From positions 1-34,758 of the forward strand of contig CAMFZN010000005.1 in assembly GCA_946006945.1 (NCBI GenBank): a stretch of 34,758 bases of DNA. Reading direction: 5' to 3'. Position 1 is the stretch's first letter, and every line of letters begins with the position of its first letter. The notes beneath the pieces are model-generated. The model was given only the letters and a program-made list of their open reading frames with translations. It made no database searches and was not told the origin of the DNA. The position numbers and the translations under genes are program-made. Source of the stretch: an uncultured Clostridia bacterium. Lineage in GTDB: Bacteria; Bacillota; Clostridia; Peptostreptococcales; Anaerovoracaceae. Shown piece by piece: positions 1-8,019 of the stretch.

Positions 1-53
1 GCTTAACCTTGTGGTCAATAACGTGTCTTGATGAGAGCTCGTCACGGATTTCC

Positions 54-533
54 TTAAGCGAGTTCTCTGATAAGCCCCCTGACAATTCCCATATGGGAAA
101 TATCAAGAACATAGTCGCTGCTTATGGTCTCAAGACTCTTTACAGCAAGAATTATAACTTCACAGATATCATAGGATCCGATATCTCCTATGCACTCAAT
201 TCCTGTCTGGTTAATCTCTCTGAAGGTCCTGTCTTCCCTGGATCTTCTGTATACATAATCATTGTAAGAGAATCTGTTTACCACACCAGGCTCATCCGAT
301 GAGTTCTTTGCTATTGAAAGAGTAACATCAGGCTTTAATGCCATCAGTCTTCCGAAAGAGTCAGTAAATGTCAGAATGGCATCCTGACCTATGAAATCCC
401 TGTTTCTTGCGTAAAGCTCGTATTCCTCAAACTTTCCTGATTTAAATCTGCTGTATCCATATCTGCTGTAAAGATCGAGCAGATCAAAAACAGCCCTTTC
501 ATCACTCTTTAATATCTTGTTGTAATCCTTCAT
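54..533 (-). CDS. hisZ: ATP phosphoribosyltransferase regulatory subunit (HisZ), N-terminal part; apparent frameshift near its 3' end, gene continues off the contig in another frame
   Basis: HisRS-like sequence (RSGYSRF.., FIGQDAILTFTDSFGRLMALKPDVTLSIAK, FREINQTGIECIG, LDISHMGIVRGL). ORF track extends to 584 but Met at 533 is the more HisZ-like start. Ends prematurely at 54 while an alternative frame stays open to base 1. Confidence 0.8.
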   Translation of the reverse strand: MKDYNKILKSDERAVFDLLDLYSRYGYSRFKSGKFEEYELYARNRDFIGQDAILTFTDSFGRLMALKPDVTLSIAKNSSDEPGVVNRFSYNDYVYRRSREDRTFREINQTGIECIGDIGSYDICEVIILAVKSLETISSDYVLDISHMGIVRGLIRELA

Positions 534-822
534 CTTCTCTTGTCTCCAGTCTTTCAAGAACCGTTCTGTATCCTCCGGGACCATATCTAAGACACTTGTT
601 TACTCTCCCGATGGTAGCCGAGCTTGCACCCGTAAGCTTTATTATGTCGTTGAATACCTTACCCTCTTTAAGAAGCCTCGCAACCTCCAGTCTGCTGGTA
701 AGGTCTCTAAGCTCATTAATCGTGCAGATGTCATCAAAGAACGCAACGCATTCATCTCTTGTCTTAAGAGATAGAACCGCATCATAGAAGTTATCCTTAT
801 GCTTCTGCTCCAAATGACTCAT
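502..822 (-). CDS. TrpR-like YerC/YecD family transcriptional regulator
   Basis: TrpR-type helix-turn-helix (INELRDLTSRLEVARLLKEGKVFNDIIKLTGASSATIGRVNKCLRYGPGGY); immediately upstream of hisZ. Confidence 0.9.
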   Translation of the reverse strand: MSHLEQKHKDNFYDAVLSLKTRDECVAFFDDICTINELRDLTSRLEVARLLKEGKVFNDIIKLTGASSATIGRVNKCLRYGPGGYRTVLERLETREDEGLQQDIKE

Positions 823-894
823 ATCATTTCCTCCGTTATTACAATAACCATTTCAATAATGGATTTAAGCTAAATATCACTTGTGTATGGTAGC

Positions 895-912
895 ACTTTA
901 GTGCGCTAAAGT
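895..912. promoter_or_regulatory. 18-bp palindrome, candidate TrpR-family (YerC/HisR-type) operator
   Basis: ACTTTAGTG|CGCTAAAGT, one mismatched pair, upstream of the yerC-hisZ unit. Confidence 0.55.
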
Positions 913-935
913 CAACAATGTTCTGTTGTTATTCA

Positions 936-979
936 CAAAAAATATATAAAATAAGCGCCGATAATTGTATATCAGCGCC
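936..979 (-). terminator. Rho-independent terminator of the CHAP-like gene
   Basis: Minus-strand stem GGCGCTGATA/TATCGGCGCT (two G-U pairs) followed by a T-rich tract. Confidence 0.65.
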
Positions 980-993
980 AAATTAATGTTTTA

Positions 994-1620
994 TTATTCT
1001 ATTATTCCATAACCCTTTATTACTGGATTATCAATTCTATATCTCTTGCGTCTGCATCTGTCGCTTGAATTGCCCTCAATCGTAAATACATAGTCTCCAA
1101 CAACACCTGTAACAATTCCTGTATGATCATACATTCTGTTCTCCTGCCAGCTGAAAAAGATTACATATCCACCCTTAGGCTTCTTACCACCTTCAAGCCA
1201 TCTGCCCTTGGACTTAAACCATTCCGCGCCTGTACCGCAGCCTACATATTCAATAAGCTTGCCATCCTCTATCATATCATTCTGCTCGGCGCACCAGGTT
1301 ACGAAGGCTGCACACCATGGGACTCTTGATGAGAATCCGGAATTAGACCAGAACTTTCTTCCGCCCTTGTTTTCAGCTGTTGCCTGAGACAGGGCTGTAT
1401 CAACGAAGCTGTTTCCTGATACATCAACAGAGTAAGTCGCGATATCAGACTGGTATCGTTTATTGCCAACAGAGCTTCCAACAATAGATGCAAGAACTAC
1501 CGTAAGTCCAATTATCAGAAGACATGACACAACAATAGACGACCTTCTTGCCCATCTCCTGCGTCTTTTCTTCTTACGTATTATTCTTCTTATCTCTTCA
1601 TCTGTATATTCTCTGTTCAT
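994..1620 (-). CDS. Membrane-anchored CHAP (NlpC/P60-like) domain protein, putative cell wall amidase/endopeptidase
   Basis: N-terminal basic stretch plus TM helix, then SRVPWCAAFVTWCAEQN...HTGIVTGVVGDYVFTIEGNSSD (CHAP Cys and His motifs). Confidence 0.8.
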   Translation of the reverse strand: MNREYTDEEIRRIIRKKKRRRRWARRSSIVVSCLLIIGLTVVLASIVGSSVGNKRYQSDIATYSVDVSGNSFVDTALSQATAENKGGRKFWSNSGFSSRVPWCAAFVTWCAEQNDMIEDGKLIEYVGCGTGAEWFKSKGRWLEGGKKPKGGYVIFFSWQENRMYDHTGIVTGVVGDYVFTIEGNSSDRCRRKRYRIDNPVIKGYGIIE

Positions 1621-1763
1621 GTATCCATTATACTATAATATTTATGAAAGTTGACAACAAAGTTCCAATATATATGCAGGAAATAAAGGCTGATACATCA
1701 TCTTGTGTATTACTCAGTATAACTGATATAATTTAATAAGCTAATCTGAAATGAGGAAATGAA

Positions 1764-2342
1764 ATGTCCAGAAGATTTAGAAACAATCTAATAATACTTC
1801 TACTGGTTGTCGTGACAGTATTTGTTTCAGTCAAGGTTTTCGCCTCGATGGTTGAATACTTCGCTGATAGAAGATACCAGAAGAACATTGAGAATGAAAG
1901 CTTTACCGAGGTTGATACATACAAGCTTTCTGTATACAGCGAGGAGAATGCCGTCGCTGCGCTTAAGGCTCTTAAGTCAGGAAGCAAGGATAAGCTTGAG
2001 AAGCTGTTTACAGATAAGACAGATGTAACTGAGCTTATGGAATACGCAGACTGGTCATCGATGGACGAAGAAAGGTCCAGAACTCTCGGCGGCGGAAGCT
2101 ACATGTATGAGCCTGACAGCAGCGGCAGAATGGATTTTGGTGAGACCTACTGGATAAGAATCGGCAAGAAGACCTATGTTATGTACATACAGACTGTCTG
2201 CTCAAGGTACGGCAAGGCTAATGACGGAATATCTGCAATAGCTGCAACCACCTGGGAGCACTATGATTCAATTCACTGGCTCTGGGAGTGGCAGACGGAT
2301 AAGAATGAGGTTCTCGCAGGCACGCCTTACTCCGATAAGTAA
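1764..2342 (+). CDS. Single-pass membrane protein of unknown function
   Basis: ORF with N-terminal TM segment, followed by a clear terminator. Confidence 0.65.
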   Translation: MSRRFRNNLIILLLVVVTVFVSVKVFASMVEYFADRRYQKNIENESFTEVDTYKLSVYSEENAVAALKALKSGSKDKLEKLFTDKTDVTELMEYADWSSMDEERSRTLGGGSYMYEPDSSGRMDFGETYWIRIGKKTYVMYIQTVCSRYGKANDGISAIAATTWEHYDSIHWLWEWQTDKNEVLAGTPYSDK

Positions 2343-2353
2343 TAATGATTTTT

Positions 2354-2403
2354 GCCCGGCACAGCAATCTCTCACTTCGAGAGATTGTCACTGCCGGTTT
2401 TTT
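2354..2403 (+). terminator. Rho-independent terminator
   Basis: CCGGCACAGCAATCTCTC-ACTTC-GAGAGATTGTCACTGCCGG followed by T6. Confidence 0.85.
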
Positions 2404-2551
2404 CATGTGCAAAAAAACGGGTGACAACAGCATTGCCACCCATTTCAAGAAGAATATGTCTAATAAGGATTTGGTCGTACTAATGTACTAAATATGTCAA
2501 TTTATTGGTTATTTTTACTTCTTTGGTTAATATTCTCGCAAATGTGTTTTA

Positions 2552-3940
2552 TTAATCCTCGTATGTCTTTCTTAGGATGTAGAATCCGTCCTCAAGTGCA
2601 TCGATGATTATGTTTCCTCTGTCATCTACAACAACATCCTCAGTTGAAGCAAGATGCGGTCCGGGGAATGGGAAGAATCTTGATGTTGGGTTAGGAGGAA
2701 TGAAGTAAGCCTTCTCCTTTATGTAATATGGATCCGATACATCATAGATTCTGAGTCCTGCATGGAAATAACAGTTATATACGACATCAGTTCTCTGCTC
2801 AAGCCATGGCTTTCCGTCCATAGGCTCGTGAAGATTATGTGGTCCGAAAGGTCCGATTCCTCCATTTAAGCCGTATGTGTTGAAGTTAGGTGCAGGGAAA
2901 TCCTCCGGTACCTCAGGGTATGGGAACTGTGCAATCATTACAGGATTGGCAGGATCGCTTACATCTACCATATGGATGTTATTCATCGCCTGCGGTCTGT
3001 TAAGAGTTCCCTCAGGGAAGAAGCCATATCTTTCTCCCTCATTTGTTACTACGCAGAGGTTTCTTCCCTTAAGTGGAAGTGCAGTGTGTGTTCTTGCACC
3101 TGCAAGATGGCTTGAGAATGCAGGCATAAACTTGAGATTGCCAAGTGCCTTCGGTCTCTTAGGATTCTCAACATCAACTATCATAAGACCGTCGCCGCAG
3201 TATCCCATATATGCCTTGCCGTCCATTACGAACGGAGGACCGTGAAGCCAGCCCTTGTCCATGAAGTTAGGATTATGAGGCTCCTGATGGTTGACAGTTC
3301 TTCCCGGAACACCGTCAACATACTGATGAGGAGCCCACCATCTTCCCTCCTCGTAAGGATTGGTTGGGTCTGAAATATTAATGATTCTGTAAATTAGTCC
3401 CTCGAACTCCTCAGCCTCACATGAAAGGTGCACATAATCTCCGCCGTTATACATGAATCTGTGAACACCCATTGAATGAGGAACTCCGCAGTCCCAGTAG
3501 CTTAGGAACTTAGGATTCAGAGGATCCTCTTTGAGGCTGTATATTCTAATTCCCTGCTCAGACTTCAAATCAGACAGCCTGTCTCCTACAAGCGCACCAG
3601 GACCTGCTCCGGATGTCATTGCAAGAATCATAAGATCATCTGCAATCTGAATCTTAGGAATTGAAGTTGTCGGCATCTCCTCAATATCGAACGGCACGAA
3701 CTTCTTTATGAATACAGGATTCCTTGGGTCGGTAACGTCACTGATCATGACACCGACACCGTTCGGACCTGCTGCAAAAGCAGCACCATAGAGAAGATAT
3801 CTTCCATCCTCAGTTCTGTAGAGAGCCATCTGGAACATTCCGCATGTTCCATCCATATCGCAGTGAGAAAGAACCTCAAGGTTCTTTATGTAACCATCGT
3901 TACCCTCACCCTTTGAGTAAAAATACTTACCCTCGCTCAT
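2552..3940 (-). CDS. LVIVD-repeat beta-propeller-like protein, no obvious signal peptide
   Basis: Repeated blade motifs (VMISDVTDPRNPVFIKKF, RIINISDPTNPYEEGRW, LMIVDVENPKRPKALGNL, IHMVDVSDPANPVMIAQF, LRIYDVSDPYYIKEKAYF). Start chosen at MSEGKYFY because the longer ORF overlaps the upstream gene. Confidence 0.75.
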   Translation of the reverse strand: MSEGKYFYSKGEGNDGYIKNLEVLSHCDMDGTCGMFQMALYRTEDGRYLLYGAAFAAGPNGVGVMISDVTDPRNPVFIKKFVPFDIEEMPTTSIPKIQIADDLMILAMTSGAGPGALVGDRLSDLKSEQGIRIYSLKEDPLNPKFLSYWDCGVPHSMGVHRFMYNGGDYVHLSCEAEEFEGLIYRIINISDPTNPYEEGRWWAPHQYVDGVPGRTVNHQEPHNPNFMDKGWLHGPPFVMDGKAYMGYCGDGLMIVDVENPKRPKALGNLKFMPAFSSHLAGARTHTALPLKGRNLCVVTNEGERYGFFPEGTLNRPQAMNNIHMVDVSDPANPVMIAQFPYPEVPEDFPAPNFNTYGLNGGIGPFGPHNLHEPMDGKPWLEQRTDVVYNCYFHAGLRIYDVSDPYYIKEKAYFIPPNPTSRFFPFPGPHLASTEDVVVDDRGNIIIDALEDGFYILRKTYED

Positions 3941-3968
3941 CTCTTTCTCCTTAATTAACTGTAATTTA

Positions 3969-4457
3969 TTATCGATTAATCGTGCGATGTATCTTGTCAA
4001 GCAGTGCTCCGACATAGAACACTCCAACCATCATTGATACTGCTATCTGAACAGTCATGCTCATCAGAGGAATCTCTGTCTCAAGGTTCATGGCAAGCAT
4101 TCCTATCGCCCAGCCGGCAAGCCACGACGGCATGAATATGTATCGTGCAAAAGTACAGGATATCACAACCGCCAGAAATCCCAGCACGAAGAGTACCGCA
4201 AAAAGCAGCACATCAGGATTTATCTCAAGTCCGCTTCTCATTATAAGTGTTGCCGCAAGAGCCCATACATCGCCAAGCAGATAACCCGCCGCTATCTTTC
4301 CTGCATCCTCGAACTTATTTCCGTTGCAGCCATAGATGCCTGCAGCAATAAGAGCTACCGGACCGAAGCTGTTTCCGATATACGGACTTGCTACAGCCCA
4401 GACAGGAGGCAGTAAGCCTACAAGCAGCGCGAGCGAAATAATCTCTTTCTTTGACAT
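3969..4457 (-). CDS. DUF1097-like multi-TM membrane protein
   Basis: Multiple hydrophobic segments; general resemblance to DUF1097 proteins. Confidence 0.6.
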   Translation of the reverse strand: MSKKEIISLALLVGLLPPVWAVASPYIGNSFGPVALIAAGIYGCNGNKFEDAGKIAAGYLLGDVWALAATLIMRSGLEINPDVLLFAVLFVLGFLAVVISCTFARYIFMPSWLAGWAIGMLAMNLETEIPLMSMTVQIAVSMMVGVFYVGALLDKIHRTINR

Positions 4458-4479
4458 TCTTTATGCACCGCTTATGAGA

Positions 4480-5331
4480 TTATCTCATTGTGATATATCC
4501 GCGGTAGTTGGTCAGGTTGTTAAATGGAGTGTAATCTCCTACAGCGCATGAGATTACGTTATGTCTTGGCTTAAGATATGGGAATGTATCAGTCATTGCC
4601 CACTCAGGCTTTCTGATTGACTTAACGTCCTCTACCATTACCTTTCTCCACTCTGACTCACATCCGAACCAAAGCTCAAGTGTCCAGTCCATTACACATC
4701 CGTTAATGTCCTTCTTAACCTGGCTTGCAAGAATTCTTGTGCACTCAGGCGCCTTCTCAAGAACAGGAATTACCTCTTCGAAGAGCCACTTCTCACCCTC
4801 TGCCTTGTCTACGCCCTCAGGGAAGCCGATTGACATGTTGAAACGATAGTTAGGACCATCCTCTATGGTTCTTCCCTTTCCCTTGATATCCTTCTCCCAC
4901 CACATAGGAAGGAATGCGAAGATAAAAGGATTTCCTTCTGCATCGTTAGTCTGACGAGCTGCATTTCCTGCATCTCCTTCAGTCTCAATCTGACCCTTGC
5001 CCAGAGCTGATGCAGGAAGGTTGCCCTGCCATACAAGAACATCAAGAGGGAATGTCTCCTGAAGAGCCTTGATTCCAAGTCTTGGATCAAGGTCGCTTAC
5101 AAGCCAGTGATGCTCTGTAAGCTGAAGTCTTGCATAGCCATAGCTTTCTCCTCCCTCAGGCATTCTGTATGATGGATAGAAAGCATACTTTGTTACATAA
5201 GGCTCAAACTGAGAAATACTCTCAGGAATATGAGTCTTATAAAGCCATCTCTGAAGGCTTGGTCTGTAATCCTCACATGCGCAGTCTACGTAGATAAGAC
5301 TTCTCATCGGCTCAAATTTGAAATCTGCCAT
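4480..5331 (-). CDS. Protein with two possible EthD-like (dimeric alpha/beta barrel) domains
   Basis: RWLYKTHIPESISQFEPYVTKY resembles the EthD helix motif; a second half (RFNMSIGFPEGVDKAEGEKWLFEEVIPVLEKAPECTRILASQ) appears to repeat the pattern. Confidence 0.5.
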   Translation of the reverse strand: MADFKFEPMRSLIYVDCACEDYRPSLQRWLYKTHIPESISQFEPYVTKYAFYPSYRMPEGGESYGYARLQLTEHHWLVSDLDPRLGIKALQETFPLDVLVWQGNLPASALGKGQIETEGDAGNAARQTNDAEGNPFIFAFLPMWWEKDIKGKGRTIEDGPNYRFNMSIGFPEGVDKAEGEKWLFEEVIPVLEKAPECTRILASQVKKDINGCVMDWTLELWFGCESEWRKVMVEDVKSIRKPEWAMTDTFPYLKPRHNVISCAVGDYTPFNNLTNYRGYITMR

Positions 5332-5436
5332 TTCTGAATACCTCTTTCATTAAATCAAATACAGTCTCATGCAGTAACTGCCATATACCGAACCTCGGCA
5401 TATGGCTGCTTCTGCTTTAGTATCGTTATGTATTAA

Positions 5437-6420
5437 TTAGTTGTTCTTTGATGGTGATGGGGTTGGCTCGATAACAGCTGTATAGTGAGCCTTTCTAGCC
5501 TGGAACTCAGGATCCTTGTGAAGGTTCATGAGTCTGCCCTCATTCTCAAAGATATCCTTGCCGTGAAGTGCCTTTCCGGAAAGAATATCGTGTGCATGAT
5601 GCTCACAAGCAGGATCGTACTCGAACTTTATTGCACCGTCAACTACCTTAAGCTCACCTCTGAGTCCGCAAAGCTCGCACTCTGCAGTAGTAGTGCCAGG
5701 GTGAATGTAGAACGCATTACCGTTGCAGTGTGGGCATGCACCAGGTGTTCCCTTCCAGTATGAAAGTGAATCATTCTCCTTATCGAAAATCATGAGATTT
5801 CTGTCGATCATGTCCTGTGCAGCCTCAACAAGGTTTCTTGCAATCTCCTTCATTCTCTCAACCTTGTCATCCTGCATGATAACATCCTTGCACCATGAGA
5901 AGTACTCGTTGTTAACAACCTTCCAGCCAGGGCTCATTGCGAGCATAGCGTGGTCAGTCTCTGTTCTTACAGCCCAGTCAGAACCGCCGATTCCAACAAA
6001 TGAAACAGCCTTCTGCTTGAAGTACTTGTGATCAAGAGGCTCCTTGCCCTGCTCCTGAAGCTTTGAGTTAAGGCCGAGAAGCATTCCTGTATCATGTCCA
6101 GGTCCCATTCTGTCACACATTGCGTGGAAGAGACCTGTAGCACCTGACTCAAAGATTGGGTCAACAAAGAGAACTCCGTCAGCATCTACCATCTTCTCAT
6201 AGAGAGCCTTAAAGTCATCCTTTCTTGTGCAGATCATGCCCTTACCCATTACAAGACCTCTTGAACATGCAACGCAGCCTGAGCACTGCTCAATATTCCA
6301 GTCAGCAACGTGGATGAACTCGATCTCAGCACCGAGATTTCTTGCCTCCTCGAGAGCGATGCGGCACATTGTGTCATTGTTTCCGTTCTTTGTTCCGGTT
6401 GAAATACCTAAGATTTTCAT
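5437..6420 (-). CDS. NADPH-dependent FMN reductase / iron-sulfur-flavoprotein-like flavodoxin-fold protein with C-terminal zinc-ribbon-like motif
   Basis: MKILGISTGTKNGNNDTMCRIALEEAR flavodoxin-like start; CSGCVACSRGLVMGKGMIC cluster; CPHCN...CELCG ribbon. Confidence 0.8.
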   Translation of the reverse strand: MKILGISTGTKNGNNDTMCRIALEEARNLGAEIEFIHVADWNIEQCSGCVACSRGLVMGKGMICTRKDDFKALYEKMVDADGVLFVDPIFESGATGLFHAMCDRMGPGHDTGMLLGLNSKLQEQGKEPLDHKYFKQKAVSFVGIGGSDWAVRTETDHAMLAMSPGWKVVNNEYFSWCKDVIMQDDKVERMKEIARNLVEAAQDMIDRNLMIFDKENDSLSYWKGTPGACPHCNGNAFYIHPGTTTAECELCGLRGELKVVDGAIKFEYDPACEHHAHDILSGKALHGKDIFENEGRLMNLHKDPEFQARKAHYTAVIEPTPSPSKNN

Positions 6421-6501
6421 ATCTTTCCTCCGATTATTAGATTTAGTTTACAACTGGTTTCGTTAATAATTCAATTACTATCGTGCAAAAGAATGTTTTG
6501 C

Positions 6502-6981
6502 CTAGAAGTGATTCTCTGCAGGTTCGTTGCAGATCTTTCTTGATAGACCGTCAGCTACAGGATTCCACAGCATTGCGATAACAAGTGTTGGAACATAGCA
6601 TGGAATGAAGCCTGCAACTACTGCAAACGCAAATGCCTGGAATGTTCCGTGTCCGAATACGAGTACTCCGAGACCTGTCATGATAAGGTCGAGGATTACT
6701 ACGAACACACCTGCGATAACAATGTTGATTAAAAGGCCGAACTTGAAAGTGCCCGGCTTAGCATGCTTTACAGCGAAGTCTACGCCCCACTTTCCTACAG
6801 GAAGGAAGTTAACGAAGAATGTTACAAGATATGCAATGCATGCCATTCTTACGAACATTGGACCGTTAAGGTTATTGCCAAGCTTCAGTGCGATTCCTGT
6901 AATCACAAGGCTGAGCGGAAGATCCATTATCAGTGCATATACAGCTGTGAGTTTCTTGCTTTTCATGAGAATTACCTCCAA
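6502..6981 (-). CDS. DUF2798-like membrane protein
   Basis: Four predicted hydrophobic helices in two similar halves (AVYALIMDLPLSLVITGI / FKFGLLINIVIAGVFVVILDLIMTGLG). Start may be the internal Met of MKSKKL. Confidence 0.55.
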   Translation of the reverse strand: MEVILMKSKKLTAVYALIMDLPLSLVITGIALKLGNNLNGPMFVRMACIAYLVTFFVNFLPVGKWGVDFAVKHAKPGTFKFGLLINIVIAGVFVVILDLIMTGLGVLVFGHGTFQAFAFAVVAGFIPCYVPTLVIAMLWNPVADGLSRKICNEPAENHF

Positions 6982-7017
6982 ATCTGAATTATTCTTTCTA
7001 TCTCTTATGCAAAATAT

Positions 7018-7066
7018 GAAAAAAGAAAATACTCTTTACACCCATAGTTTAGATATAAAGAGTATT
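7018..7066 (-). terminator. Candidate terminator hairpin of the lysR transcript (perfect 11-bp inverted repeat)
   Basis: AATACTCTTTA (7028-7038) / TAAAGAGTATT (7056-7066), then TTCTTTTTTC on the minus strand. Confidence 0.5.
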
Positions 7067-7094
7067 CTTGTACAATTCATTAAAAGCGATACAG

Positions 7095-7116
7095 TTTATA
7101 ACCATTTGGTTATAAA
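7095..7116. promoter_or_regulatory. Perfect inverted repeat, candidate LysR-type operator
   Basis: TTTATAACCA-TT-TGGTTATAAA, containing the ATAAC-N6-GTTAT style LysR dyad, upstream of the downstream operon and overlapping the lysR stop. Confidence 0.6.
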
Positions 7117-7997
7117 TCGCAGTTATACGCACTTTGTAGTATTTTTATCAAAGTTCTGATGGTGTCATCAGCTTTACTATTCATATATGCAATACATATC
7201 TCGTCCTCTGAATCGAGCTCAAGGCATGAAATCTGCGGTGCTCCCTTAGCCCAGCTCCATTCATCAGTTATCGCAACACCCATTCCGGCACGAACACAGG
7301 TAATCATTGACTCATGATTGCTTACGAATTCAAGCTTAGGAACGAATCTGTATTTGTTCATGTGACCGTATATGGATTCTCTTACAAGCTTCTCAACAAC
7401 ACCCCACGGAACAAAGAAGGTTTCGTTTCTGAAATCTAAAGGACTTAAATCCTCAATGCTTTCATATCTGCTGCCCTTCGGATACAGAATATTCTTACGG
7501 ATTGAACATACGTCAACAATGCTTATCTCCTGTATTCCTTCAACAGAGTTCTTCATTGTAAGGCAAAGATCAAGGCCTCCTGTAAGAATGAGTGTTGAAA
7601 GCTCCTTAACACCGCAGCAGTTGACCACAAGTCTCACACCGGGACAATTCATCCTGAATTCTTCGATGATTCCGGGAAGGTATTCATACAGATCCCAGCC
7701 CTCAAGAAAACCAATCCTTACAACCCTTTCATTGGAAGATGCAAGCTTTAGAGCCTCTGTATGTGTCTTCATGAAATCCGACTTGCAGTCTCTAAACAGA
7801 TTGTAATACAGCTTACCTGCCTCAGTAAGCTCTGTCTTCTTGTTATTTCTGACGAACAGCTTAACACCAAGCTCCTTCTCAAGAAGAGATATCTGCTTGG
7901 ATATGGCAGGCTGGGACACGAAAAGCTCCTCTGAGGTCTTAGTAAAGCTCAGATTCGTTGCAACCGCCATAAAATAATCTATCTGCAGACTGTTCAT
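7110..7997 (-). CDS. LysR family transcriptional regulator
   Basis: MNSLQIDYFMAVATNLSFTKTSEELFVSQPAISKQISLLEKELGVKLFVRNNKKTELTEAG: canonical LTTR HTH. Confidence 0.95.
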   Translation of the reverse strand: MNSLQIDYFMAVATNLSFTKTSEELFVSQPAISKQISLLEKELGVKLFVRNNKKTELTEAGKLYYNLFRDCKSDFMKTHTEALKLASSNERVVRIGFLEGWDLYEYLPGIIEEFRMNCPGVRLVVNCCGVKELSTLILTGGLDLCLTMKNSVEGIQEISIVDVCSIRKNILYPKGSRYESIEDLSPLDFRNETFFVPWGVVEKLVRESIYGHMNKYRFVPKLEFVSNHESMITCVRAGMGVAITDEWSWAKGAPQISCLELDSEDEICIAYMNSKADDTIRTLIKILQSAYNCDL

Positions 7998-8019
7998 AAG
8001 CGATCAATCTCCCTGTAGT

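Noticed and set aside
6605-7159. 184-aa plus-strand ORF
   Set aside because: Antisense to the DUF2798-like gene and running through the lysR intergenic operator; no plausible protein features.
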